Shown piece after piece: positions 25,037 to 33,483 of a stretch of DNA of 64,000 bases. The DNA is taken from NCBI RefSeq assembly GCF_030063135.1, contig NZ_JASISO010000011.1, positions 1 through 64,000 of the forward strand, in the 5' to 3' direction. Position numbers and translations under genes: made by a program. The first letter of the stretch is position 1. Each line of letters starts with the position of its first letter. The stretch is from Streptomyces sp. G-G2 (GTDB lineage Bacteria > Actinomycetota > Actinomycetes > Streptomycetales > Streptomycetaceae). Below the pieces are notes generated by a model. That model worked only from the letters and a program-made list of their open reading frames with translations, was not told where the DNA came from and searched no databases.

Positions 25037-26812
25037 ATGGACGAGGAAGCGGAAGAGCACGTGCGCGAGGGCGGGGCCGGACCCGGGCATCCGTCCGCCG
25101 ACGGACCCGAGGACCGGGCCGCAGAACGACCCGAGGACCGGGCCGCCGACGGACGCGAGGACCCGGCCGCAGACGGAGCCGAGGACGCGGCCGCAGACGG
25201 ACCCGAGGACGCGCGCGGCGATCTGCGCTGGGGCAGCATCGGCGGCCTGGTCCGCGACGCCGCCTCCCGGTTCGCCGCGCACGAGGCCGTCGTCGACGGC
25301 CGGGTCCGGATCAGCTACGCGCAGCTCGGCGAACGGGTCGAACGCGCCGCGGCCGCCTGCATGGCCGCCGGGCTGGAACCGGGAGACCGGGTCGCCGTCT
25401 GGGCGCCCAACACCCTGGAGTGGATCGTCTCCGCCCTCGGCGCGGTCTCGGCGGGCGCGGTCCTCGTGCCGCTCAACACCCGTTTCAAGGGCGCCGAAGC
25501 GGCGTACGTCCTTGAGCGCAGCCGCGCGCGGATGCTCTTCGTCACCGGCACCTTCCTCGGCACCTCCTACGTCGCCTCCCTGCGCCGGGCCGCCGCCGAG
25601 GGCCCGGGCCACGGCCCGCTGCCCGGGCTGCCGCACCTGGAGCAGGTCGTCGTACTCGCCGAGGACGCCCCCGAGTCCTTCCGTACCTGGAAGGACTTCC
25701 TGGCGGGCGGCGACACGGTCCCCGCCTCCGCGGTGCGCGAGCGCGCCGACTCCGTACGACCGGACACGCCCTCCGACATCATCTTCACCTCCGGCACCAC
25801 CGGCAGCCCCAAGGGCGCGGTGATCACGCACGCCCAGACCCTGCGGTGCTACCAGGTGTGGAGCGAGCTGGCCGGGCTCCGCGAGGGCGACCGCTACCTG
25901 ATCGTGAACCCGTTCTTCCACACCTTCGGCTACAAGGCGGGCATCATCGCGTGCCTGATGCGCGGCGCGACGATGGTCCCGCAGCCCGTCTTCAACATCG
26001 ACACCGTCCTCGCCAATGTCGCCGCCGAGCGGATCTCCGTACTCCCCGGGCCGCCCACCCTGCACCAGTCGCTCCTCGACCACCCGGCGCGCGACCACCA
26101 CGACCTCTCCGCCCTGCGCCTCGTCGTCACCGGGGCGGCGGTGGTCCCGCTGCGGCTGGTGGAACGGCTGCGCGGCGAGCTGCGGATCGGGGTCGTCCTC
26201 ACGGCGTACGGGCTCTCCGAGGCCAGCGGCATCGTCACCATGTGCCGCCGCGGCGACCCGGCGGAGACCATCGCGGCCACCTCCGGGCGGGCCATCCCCG
26301 GCACCGAGGTGATGATCGCGGACCCGGAGGGCGCGCCGCAGCCGACGGGGGAGGCGGGCGAGGTGTGGGTCCGCGGGCACCACGTCATGCGCGGGTACTT
26401 CGAGGACCCGGAGGAGACCGCCCGCGCCATCACCCCCGAGGGCTGGCTGCGCACCGGTGACGTCGGGGTGACGGACGCGGACGGCAACCTGCGGATCACC
26501 GACCGGATCAAGGACATGTTCATCGTCGGCGGTTTCAACGCCTACCCCGCCGAGATAGAGCAGCTCCTCGGGCTGCACCCGGACATCGCGGACGTGGCGG
26601 TGGTCGGGGTACCGGACCCGCGGCTCGGCGAGGTCGGGCGGGCGTACGCGGTGCGCCGCCGCGGCTCGACCCTGACCGCCGACGACCTGATCGCCTGGTC
26701 GCGCCGGGAGATGGCGAACTACAAGGTGCCGCGGTCGGTGGAGTTCGTGGCCGACCTGCCGCGCAACGCGAGCGGCAAGGTGCTCAAGCGGGAGCTGCGC
26801 GCGCGGTCCTGA
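25037..26812 (+). CDS. acyl-CoA ligase (FadD/AMP-binding family)
   Basis: A 591-aa adenylate-forming enzyme that activates a carboxylic acid to its CoA thioester. Seen are the phosphate loop TSGTTGSPKG (about 251-260), GLSEASG in the A5 region, GWLRTGDVG and the C-terminal hinge ITDRIKDMFIVGGFNAYP. The catalytic Lys lies in NASGKVLKREL. The organisation is like FadD3 and related ligases of steroid or terpenoid catabolism, but substrate cannot be read. An unusual N-terminal extension of about 50 residues repeats PEDRAA/GREDPAA-like acidic octads. The ATG at 25037 follows GAGGGG. It is divergent from the thiolase-fold operon across an operator and is probably the entry step of the pathway. Confidence 0.9.
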   Translation: MDEEAEEHVREGGAGPGHPSADGPEDRAAERPEDRAADGREDPAADGAEDAAADGPEDARGDLRWGSIGGLVRDAASRFAAHEAVVDGRVRISYAQLGERVERAAAACMAAGLEPGDRVAVWAPNTLEWIVSALGAVSAGAVLVPLNTRFKGAEAAYVLERSRARMLFVTGTFLGTSYVASLRRAAAEGPGHGPLPGLPHLEQVVVLAEDAPESFRTWKDFLAGGDTVPASAVRERADSVRPDTPSDIIFTSGTTGSPKGAVITHAQTLRCYQVWSELAGLREGDRYLIVNPFFHTFGYKAGIIACLMRGATMVPQPVFNIDTVLANVAAERISVLPGPPTLHQSLLDHPARDHHDLSALRLVVTGAAVVPLRLVERLRGELRIGVVLTAYGLSEASGIVTMCRRGDPAETIAATSGRAIPGTEVMIADPEGAPQPTGEAGEVWVRGHHVMRGYFEDPEETARAITPEGWLRTGDVGVTDADGNLRITDRIKDMFIVGGFNAYPAEIEQLLGLHPDIADVAVVGVPDPRLGEVGRAYAVRRRGSTLTADDLIAWSRREMANYKVPRSVEFVADLPRNASGKVLKRELRARS

Positions 26813-26825
26813 GGCGTCACGGGTT

Positions 26826-26930
26826 CAGGCCGTGCGTGCTGAGGCCGTGCGTGCTCAGGCCGTGCGGGTTCAGGCCGTGCGGGTTCAGGCTGTACGCACT
26901 CAGGCTGTACGTGCTCAGGCCGTGCGGTCC
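26826..26930. repeat. 15-bp tandem repeat array (7 units)
   Basis: Seven consecutive 15-bp units based on CAGGCCGTGCGGGTT lie between and partly inside the 3' ends of convergent genes. Two middle units carry the variant CAGGCTGTACGCACT. The methyltransferase stop codon (26915) falls inside the array. Confidence 0.85.
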
Positions 26931-27721
26931 TTGCGGGCCAGTACGAGCCGCCAGTGCGGCGTGCCGTCGCCGGGGCGGCGCCCGAAGTGTTCCAGGGGCG
27001 CCGTCTCCACCGTGAAGCCCGCCGCCACGAGGTCGGCCCGGACCCCGCCGAAGGGGAAGGTCCGGTAGTACATGACGAAGGGCGGCCGCCAGACGGCGTT
27101 GCGCACCCGCATCGCCGCGTCGAACCCGGCGGTGAGCCACCAGAGCGCCGAGGTGGGCGGCAGCGGCGCACCGATGGGGAAGGCGAAGAGGCCGCCGGGG
27201 CGCAGGACACGGTGGGCGCCCGCGAAGAGGGCGGGGCGCTCGGCGGGCAGGAAGTGGCCGAAGGCGCCGAAGCTGACGGCCAGGTCGAAGGCGCCGTCGA
27301 GCGCGGCGGGCAGGGCGAGCGCGTCCGCCCGTACGAACTCCGGCGCGGGCGGCCCGTCGTCACGGCCGACGGCGCGGCCGACGCCGAGGTCGCCGTCACG
27401 GCCGTCGCTCTCCCCGCTGCCGGGGTGGGCCCGGTGGGCCGCGGCCAGCATGCCCGCGCTCAGGTCGACCCCGGTGACCCGCTCGCGGCACAGCCGCCGC
27501 AGCATCCCCGTCCCGGCCCCGGTGCCGCAGCACAGGTCCAACCCGGCACCGAAGGAACCTTCGCGCTGGGCCAGGGTCTCCTCGACGGCGTCGAGCATCC
27601 GGTCGGGGGTGCGGAAGGGGGTGTGGTCGAAGGTGGGCGCCAGCAGGTCGTAGCCCCGCTCGACGGAGGACAGGGCCTGTACGGCCAGCTCGCGAACGCT
27701 CGGCCCGCCTGTGGTGAACAC
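26915..27721 (-). CDS. class I SAM-dependent methyltransferase
   Basis: A 268-aa soluble methyltransferase. Motif I is LDLCCGTGAGTG (about 58-69), then VTGVDLSAGMLAAAHRAHPG, an acidic Asp/Gly-rich insertion of about 30 residues, FVRADALALP and LAVSFGAFGHF, with LRPGGLFAF as motif post-III. The C-terminal part (FVMYYRTFPFGGVRADLVAAGFTVET) is the usual substrate-binding end. Substrate unknown. The GTG at 27721 is chosen because it opens the conserved part; no clear ribosome site precedes it and the mRNA may be leaderless. It has no operator of the lipid regulon and stands between the acyl-CoA ligase and afsS. Confidence 0.8.
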   Translation of the reverse strand: MFTTGGPSVRELAVQALSSVERGYDLLAPTFDHTPFRTPDRMLDAVEETLAQREGSFGAGLDLCCGTGAGTGMLRRLCRERVTGVDLSAGMLAAAHRAHPGSGESDGRDGDLGVGRAVGRDDGPPAPEFVRADALALPAALDGAFDLAVSFGAFGHFLPAERPALFAGAHRVLRPGGLFAFPIGAPLPPTSALWWLTAGFDAAMRVRNAVWRPPFVMYYRTFPFGGVRADLVAAGFTVETAPLEHFGRRPGDGTPHWRLVLARKDRTA

Positions 27722-27915
27722 CCGGCCCAGCGTAGAGGGCCGGGGCCCCGACGGCTCGCACCGGCCGCGCCGACCGGACCGGGCGCCGGGACCCCCTGTT
27801 ACGGGCGCGGAGCGGCTCCGGACATGAGTGTGCGGCGGTCGCGATGGCACCCCCTCCGGGCCACCGCGACCGCCGTCCCCCCCGTACCCCGTCGGTCCTT
27901 ACCCGTGACCCCCTG

Positions 27916-28113
27916 TTACGGGCGCGGACCGGACGCGTGGTTGTCCATCGTCTGGAGTTCCTCGCCCGAAGCGTGGTTGTCCAGAGGCTTCGTCTCGGTG
28001 CCCGAGGCGTGGTTGTCGAGCGGCTTCAGCTCGCCGTCGTCGGTCAGCGGCAGCAGACCGGGCGCGGTCGGCGCCTTCGGTACGTTCGGCAGAGCGTTCT
28101 CGTTCGTCGTCAT
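27916..28113 (-). CDS. afsS: AfsS, small activator of secondary metabolism
   Basis: A 65-aa protein with three copies of an LDNHASG/MDNHASG motif at residues 32-38, 44-50 and 56-62, spaced exactly 12 residues apart. Known AfsS proteins are about 63 aa with repeated T-x-D-N-H motifs, are encoded downstream of afsR, and act as pleiotropic boosters of antibiotic production through an unknown mechanism. Here the gene follows afsR on the same strand with its own promoter. ATG follows AGGAG at good spacing. The repeats, position and size make the assignment firm. Confidence 0.87.
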   Translation of the reverse strand: MTTNENALPNVPKAPTAPGLLPLTDDGELKPLDNHASGTETKPLDNHASGEELQTMDNHASGPRP

Positions 28114-28214
28114 CGCGCACTCCTGATGATGGGTCGGGCCCGTTCGGCGATTCCCCCGCGACCGCCGAACGGGTTGTCCAGCCAACCCGCCAGATCCCCC
28201 GAGGCGACGAGTCG

Positions 28215-28255
28215 ATGTACCTATCGTGACGGGTGGCGATAAACGAACGATGAAC
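28215..28255 (-). promoter_or_regulatory. afsS promoter with direct repeats resembling an AfsR box
   Basis: On the minus strand GTTCATCG (28255-28248) and GTTTATCG (28244-28237) are direct repeats exactly 11 bp apart, the one-turn spacing typical of SARP binding sites. A TAGGTA-like -10 (28223-28218) follows 13 bp later. The afsS start is about 105 bp further on. The site fits activation by phosphorylated AfsR. Confidence 0.6.
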
Positions 28256-28419
28256 GCCTCGTTCATGCGTGGACGTCGCAGTTCAACGCCGTGGTACAAG
28301 CGCGGCACCGGCGCGGCGCGGGCGCGGCGCGGGCGCGGTCCACGCGTAGTGGAGGCGGACCGGAGCGGACCGGAGCGGTCCGGAGCCGGCCGGAGCCGCC
28401 CGGTGTCGGCTGAATCCGC

Positions 28420-31400
28420 TCAGGCCGCGATCGCCGACGCCAGCAACGCCCGTACTTCCGTCAGTTCCGGCGACCCCAGCTGCTCGAAGACGGCCTCCGC
28501 GTCCCGCCAGCACACCCGCGCCCGGTCGGTCTGCCCCAGGCTCCTCAGCGCCTTGCCCAGGACGGTCAGGACGGTCGCCCGCCGCCACTCCCCGCCGATC
28601 CCGCGCAGCGCGATCGCCTGCTCGGCGTGCGAGGCCGCGAGGGTGGGGCGGCGGGCGGCCAGGTGCGCCTCGGCGAGCCGGAAGTGCGTGACGCCCTCCC
28701 ACAGCGGCTGGCGGTTGTCGTGGAAGAGGGACAGCGCCTCGGTGAGCTGTGCCTGGGCCTCCTGGAGGCGGTTCGCCTGGGTGAGCGCGATGCCCAGCGC
28801 GTAGCGGCCGTTGGCCAGGCGCAGGCTCAGGCCCATCCGGTCGTAGATGGCGATGCCCTGCTGCGCCAGCTCGATGGCGCTGGGCAGCCGCCCGAGTTCC
28901 ACGTGGATGCGGGAGAGGTTGCACAGGGCGCTGGCCTCGCCGACGTGGTTGTCGTCGGCCCGGAAGTTCTCGATGGCCTCCAGCAGGAAGCGCTCGCCGT
29001 CGGCGTAACGGCCCTGGTGGAGGGCGATGATCCCCCGGTCGTTGGGCGCCCAGCAGCTGGGCAGCGGGTCTCCGGCGGCCTTGGCCAGGGCGGTCGCCTG
29101 GCGGGCCTCGTCGTCGGCGGCGGTGAAGCGGCCCGCGATCAGGTGGACGGTGGTGAGCGTGGTGCGGGCCCGGCCCTCGGCGCGCGGGTCGCGGGCGGCC
29201 TGCGCCGCGTCGCGCACGGCGCCCGCCGTGGACTCGTACTGCTTGGAGTTGGCCCCGGACTCGGCGAGGTCCTTGGCCGCCCACAGCAGGTCCACGGCCC
29301 GGCGCAGTACGTCGTGCACGGCGCCGCCCGCGGCGGCTCCCGTGGTCCGGGCCGCGGCCTGGCGCACGCAGGCGAGGACGGTGTCGGCCTCGGCGTACAG
29401 CCAGTCCAGGGCGGCGTGACCGTCGGCGAAGTCCCGGCCCGGGTAGCGGGTCGGTGACAGGTGGGCGACGAGCCGGTCGCCGGGGCGCTCCAGCGCGTAC
29501 ACGCGGGAGGCGGTGGCGAGGTAGAAGTCGAGGAGCCGGTCCAGGGCGGCGGCCCGTTCGCTCGCGGGGTGCTCGTCGCGTTCCGCGCAGGCACGCGCGT
29601 AGAGCCGTACGAGGTCGTGGAAGCGGTAGCGGCCGGGCGCGGCGGATTCGAGCAGGGAGCAGTCGACTAAAGCTTCGAGGAGGTCCTCGGTGTCGTGGGC
29701 GGGCCGGTCGATGACGGCGGCCGCGGCGCACAGCGAGATGTCGGGGCCGTCGGCGAGCCCGAGCAGCCGGAAGGCGCGCTGCTGGGCGGGCTCCAGCTGG
29801 CCGTAGCCCAGCTCGAAGGTGGCCTTGACCGCGAGGTCCCCGGCCTGGAGCTCGTCCAGGCGGCGGCGCTCGTCGGCGAGTTTGGCGGCGAGGACGGAGA
29901 CGGTCCAGGTGCGGCGGGCGGCGAGCCGGGAGGCGGCGATCCGGATGGCGAGCGGCAGGAACCCGCAGGCGCCGACGACGTCGAGGGCGGCCTGGCGCTC
30001 GGCGCCGACCCGCTCGGCGCCGACGATCCGGGTGAACAGGAGCAGGGCCTCGTCGGGGCTCATCACGTCGAGGTCGACGAGGTGGGCCCCGGCCAGCCCG
30101 GCCATCCGGACCCGGCTGGTGACCAGGGCGGCGCAGCCCGCGGTGCCGGGGAGCAGGGGGCGTACCTGGGCGGCGTCGCGCGCGTTGTCGAGGAGCACCA
30201 GGACGCGGCGGCCGTCGAGGGTGGAGCGGTAGAGCGCGGCCCGTTCGGCGGGGGAGTCGGGGATCTGGGTGTCGGGGGTGCCGAGCGCCCGCAGGAAGGA
30301 GCCGAGGACGGCCTCGGGTTCGACGGGGCGCGCCTCGGTGCCCTGGAGGTCGACGTAGAGCTGCCCGTCGGCGAAGTGCGGGCGGGCGGCGTGCGCGACG
30401 TGCACGGCGAGGGTGGTCTTGCCGACGCCGCCTATGCCCGCGAGGGCGGAGACGGCCATGATCTGGCCGTCGGCCCCGGCGAGGATCCGGCCGAGTTCGG
30501 TGACGAAGGTGGCGCGTCCGGTGAAGTCGGGCACCGTGGCCGGGAGTTGCGCCGGGCGGACCTGGGCGGGGGTGGCGGCGGGGGCCGGGTCGGCGGCGCG
30601 GGCGAGTTCGGCGTCGGCGCGCAGGATCCGCTGCTGGAGCGCGGCGAGTTCGGGGCGCGGGTCGACCCCGAGTTCGTCGGCGAGGAGGCGGCGGGTGTCG
30701 GCGTACACGGCGAGCGCCTCGGCCTGCCTGCCGCTGCGGTAGAGGGCGAGCATGAGCAGCTCGCGCAGGCGCTCGCGCAGCGGGTGGGCGGCGGTGAGGG
30801 CGGTGAGTTCGGAGACGGCCTCGGCGTGGCTGCCGACTTCGAGGTCGAGGTCGAGGCGGGTCTCCAGGAGCTGGAGGCGCCATTCGCCGAGCCGGACGCG
30901 TTCGGTCTCGGCGTAGGGGCCGGGGACTCCGGCGAGGGGTTCGCCGTCCCACAGGTCCAGCGCGCGGGCCAGCAGGGTCCGGGCGAGGGAGCGGTCCCCG
31001 GCGGCACGGGCCTTGTCGGCGTCGGTGGTCAGGCTGCGGGCGACGCCGAGGTCGAGGGCGGCGGCGGAGCCGAGCCGGATGGCGTACCCGCCGGATTCGC
31101 TGACGAGCAGCCCGGCGTCGAGGACCTTGCGCAGCCGGGAGGCGTACGTGCGGATGGCGGCCAGGGCCTGCGGGGGCGGGTCCTCTCCCCAGATCGCGTC
31201 GATCAGCTCGGGGGCGGTGGCGGTGCGGCCGTCGCGCAGCAACAGGGCCGCGAGCAGCGCGCGTTGCTGCGGGCTGCCGGAGTGGAGGGCCTCGCTGCCG
31301 CGCCAGGCGCGGATGGGGCCGAGGACGGCGAAGCGGGTGCCGCCCGCGGGAGCGGGGGCCGGGTCCCGCTCCCGCGGTGTGCCGGGCGCGGGCGCGGCGA

Positions 31401-31686
31401 GGCGGGCTGCGGGCACGGGTGCGGCGGCCGCGGGCGGCACGGGTGCGGCGGCCGCGGTGGGCGGAGGCGTGGGCGGCGCGGCGGGTGACGTGGCCCGGGG
31501 CACGGGGGGCTTGGCGGCGCGCGGGGCGGCGTGAGGCGCCGCGGGCGGGGTCGCGGGCCTGGTGGCGGGCGGTGCGGCGGGCCGGGGCGCCGCTTCGGGC
31601 GGGTGGGAGGATCGGGACGCCGCGGCGCCGGGCCGGGTTGCCTCGGGGTGGTTCCGCTGGTGCGGGATGGCCGGTATGCCGTCCAT
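28420..31686 (-). CDS. afsR: AfsR, global SARP-family transcriptional activator
   Basis: A 1,088-aa multidomain regulator. A Pro/Ala-rich N-terminal extension (1-115) is followed by an OmpR-like winged helix (about 118-215; FAVLGPIRAW, then SPQQRALLAALLL) and a BTAD (about 215-365). The NB-ARC ATPase follows, with P-loop GIGGVGKTTL near 417-426 and the VLVLLDNARD kinase-2 motif. The C-terminal third is TPR repeats. AfsR is phosphorylated by AfsK and related kinases and activates afsS. Codon 673 is TTA (29668-29670), suggesting bldA dependence of this global regulator. ATG follows GGGGGGA. The promoter gap is shared with a divergent amidohydrolase gene and contains operator copy 5. The length exceeds the roughly 990 aa of S. 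coelicolor AfsR because of the N-terminal tail. Confidence 0.87.
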   Translation of the reverse strand: MDGIPAIPHQRNHPEATRPGAAASRSSHPPEAAPRPAAPPATRPATPPAAPHAAPRAAKPPVPRATSPAAPPTPPPTAAAAPVPPAAAAPVPAARLAAPAPGTPRERDPAPAPAGGTRFAVLGPIRAWRGSEALHSGSPQQRALLAALLLRDGRTATAPELIDAIWGEDPPPQALAAIRTYASRLRKVLDAGLLVSESGGYAIRLGSAAALDLGVARSLTTDADKARAAGDRSLARTLLARALDLWDGEPLAGVPGPYAETERVRLGEWRLQLLETRLDLDLEVGSHAEAVSELTALTAAHPLRERLRELLMLALYRSGRQAEALAVYADTRRLLADELGVDPRPELAALQQRILRADAELARAADPAPAATPAQVRPAQLPATVPDFTGRATFVTELGRILAGADGQIMAVSALAGIGGVGKTTLAVHVAHAARPHFADGQLYVDLQGTEARPVEPEAVLGSFLRALGTPDTQIPDSPAERAALYRSTLDGRRVLVLLDNARDAAQVRPLLPGTAGCAALVTSRVRMAGLAGAHLVDLDVMSPDEALLLFTRIVGAERVGAERQAALDVVGACGFLPLAIRIAASRLAARRTWTVSVLAAKLADERRRLDELQAGDLAVKATFELGYGQLEPAQQRAFRLLGLADGPDISLCAAAAVIDRPAHDTEDLLEALVDCSLLESAAPGRYRFHDLVRLYARACAERDEHPASERAAALDRLLDFYLATASRVYALERPGDRLVAHLSPTRYPGRDFADGHAALDWLYAEADTVLACVRQAAARTTGAAAGGAVHDVLRRAVDLLWAAKDLAESGANSKQYESTAGAVRDAAQAARDPRAEGRARTTLTTVHLIAGRFTAADDEARQATALAKAAGDPLPSCWAPNDRGIIALHQGRYADGERFLLEAIENFRADDNHVGEASALCNLSRIHVELGRLPSAIELAQQGIAIYDRMGLSLRLANGRYALGIALTQANRLQEAQAQLTEALSLFHDNRQPLWEGVTHFRLAEAHLAARRPTLAASHAEQAIALRGIGGEWRRATVLTVLGKALRSLGQTDRARVCWRDAEAVFEQLGSPELTEVRALLASAIAA

Positions 31687-31782
31687 CTGTCGTCCCCCCT
31701 GCCTTCCGTCGGTGTGGTGGCCAGTCTGCCCTGTCTTGCGGTGAGACGTCAGCCCGCAGTGGACGGATCGCCGTCCAACTAG

Positions 31783-31797
31783 CTGACGCATCGTCAG
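31783..31797. promoter_or_regulatory. TetR-type operator, copy 5, in the afsR/amidohydrolase divergent gap
   Basis: Perfect dyad CTGACGCATCGTCAG, 21 bp before the amidohydrolase start and 97 bp before the divergent afsR start. A further half-site, GACGTCAG, lies at 31745-31752 towards afsR. Confidence 0.8.
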
Positions 31798-31818
31798 ATC
31801 AACGCTACCGTGAGGGTC

Positions 31819-33045
31819 ATGGAGACCTTCCCGAAGATCATCTCGGTGGACGACCACACGGTTGAGCCCCCCCACGTCTGGCGGGACCGGCTCCCGTCCA
31901 AGTACCACGACATCGCCCCGCGCGTGGTCCGTGCCCCCCTGAAGGAAATGACCTTCCTGGGCGGCAAGTTCGCGCCGGTCATGGGTGCCAAGGGCGACGA
32001 CGGGCCGATCGGCGACTGGTGGGTCTACGAGGACCTGCACCGGCCGCTGACCCGACTGGACACGGCGGTCGGATACGACCGCGACGAGATCAAGCTGGAA
32101 GTCATCACCTACGAGCAGATGCGCCCGGGGTCCTTTTCGGTTCCCGAGCGCCTCGCCGACATGGACGTCAACCACGTCCAGTCCGCCCTCTGCTTCCCGA
32201 CGTTCCCCCGCTTTTGCGGACAGACCTTCACCGAGGCCAAGGACCGCGAACTCGGTCTCCTCGGCGTACGGGCGTACAACGACTGGATGGTGGAGGAGTG
32301 GTGCGGGCCGCTTGCCCAGGGCCGGCTGATCCCGCTCACCCTCATCCCGCTGTGGGACCCGCGGCTCGCCGCCGCCGAGGTCCGGCGCAACGCGGCACGC
32401 GGCGTGCGGGCGGTCGCCTTCTCCGAGATACCGCCGCACCTCGGGCTGCCGTCCATCCACACGGACGAGTGGGACCCCTTCCTCCAGGCCTGCGACGAGA
32501 CCGGCACGGTCATCGCCATGCACATCGGCTCCTCGTCGCGCATGCCGTCGACCTCGGCGGACGCCCCGCCCGCCGTCGGCTCCACCATCACCTTCGCCAA
32601 CTGCTGCTTCTCGATGGTCGACTGGCTGATGAGCGGCAAGTTCGAGCGCTTCCCCAACCTGAAGATCATGTACGCCGAGGGCCAGATCGGCTGGATCCCC
32701 TACATCCTGGAGCGCGCCAACGTGGTCTGGGAGGAGAACCGCGGCTGGGGCGGCGTCGCCGACAAGGTGCTGCGCCCGCCGTCGGAACTCTTCGCCGAGC
32801 ACGTCTTCGGCTGCTTCTTCGACGACGCCTTCGGGCTGAAGAACCTGGACTCGATCGGGGTGGCGAACGTCCTGTACGAGACGGACTACCCCCACTCGGA
32901 CTCGACCTGGCCGAAGTCCCGCGAGGTCGGCGAGGCCCAGATGGGCCACCTCGCCCCGGACGTGGTGGACCGCATCGTCCGCGGCAACGCGATCGGCCTG
33001 CTGGGCCTGACCCCGGACGGCCTCTGGGCGGGGCCGGGGGCGTAG
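31819..33045 (+). CDS. amidohydrolase 2 family protein
   Basis: A 408-aa TIM-barrel hydrolase or decarboxylase of the amidohydrolase-related family. The usual N-terminal HxH is seen as VDDHTVEPPHVW (about 10-21). A mid His lies in AMHIGSSSRMP, and the catalytic Asp in YETDYPHSDSTWP (about 355). Homologues of this type occur in actinobacterial steroid and aromatic gene sets, where they are usually uncharacterised. The first His of HxH is an Asp-His arrangement, so metal use may differ. The ATG at 31819 follows GAGGG; a GTG at 31810 is possible. Controlled by operator copy 5, divergent from afsR. Confidence 0.83.
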   Translation: METFPKIISVDDHTVEPPHVWRDRLPSKYHDIAPRVVRAPLKEMTFLGGKFAPVMGAKGDDGPIGDWWVYEDLHRPLTRLDTAVGYDRDEIKLEVITYEQMRPGSFSVPERLADMDVNHVQSALCFPTFPRFCGQTFTEAKDRELGLLGVRAYNDWMVEEWCGPLAQGRLIPLTLIPLWDPRLAAAEVRRNAARGVRAVAFSEIPPHLGLPSIHTDEWDPFLQACDETGTVIAMHIGSSSRMPSTSADAPPAVGSTITFANCCFSMVDWLMSGKFERFPNLKIMYAEGQIGWIPYILERANVVWEENRGWGGVADKVLRPPSELFAEHVFGCFFDDAFGLKNLDSIGVANVLYETDYPHSDSTWPKSREVGEAQMGHLAPDVVDRIVRGNAIGLLGLTPDGLWAGPGA

Positions 33046-33483
33046 GCCGTCCCGTTCGGCGGGTGGCGTCGGCGGGTCGTGCCGGCGGGTGGTGTCGGCG
33101 GGGAATATCCGCGCCCTGGGCAACGTACGACTGCCGTCGACCACTTACGCCCACTGGTGCGGGTCGGTGCGGGTCGGTGCGGGCTGGTGCGGGCGGGCTG
33201 CTGCGGGTCGGTGCGGGCCGGTTCCGATCGGTGCCGGTCGGCGCCCTCGTGCGCCGAGTGCAGCTCGGGGCGGGCGAGGTCCTCGCCGCGTACCGAGATC
33301 CACTGGCCGACCCCCTGCTCGATCCCTGGCCGCCCCCCTGCTCGATCCGCTGCTCGATCCCCCTATGTGTGGAAGACGGGATGACGGGAAAGCGGGGGTG
33401 AGAGGCTGGGAGCCGAAGTGCGCCCCTTGCGGTCCGCCTGGCGTCAAGGCATGCTTCGCCAGAGCAAAGAGGGAGGGGCGGCT
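33046..33483. other. gene-free low-complexity gap
   Basis: No credible gene. 33167-33235 is made of degenerate 10-bp units near GGTCGGTGCG. 33315-33361 holds three copies of CTGCTCGATCC. The last 100 bases probably hold the promoter of the protease gene. Confidence 0.6.
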
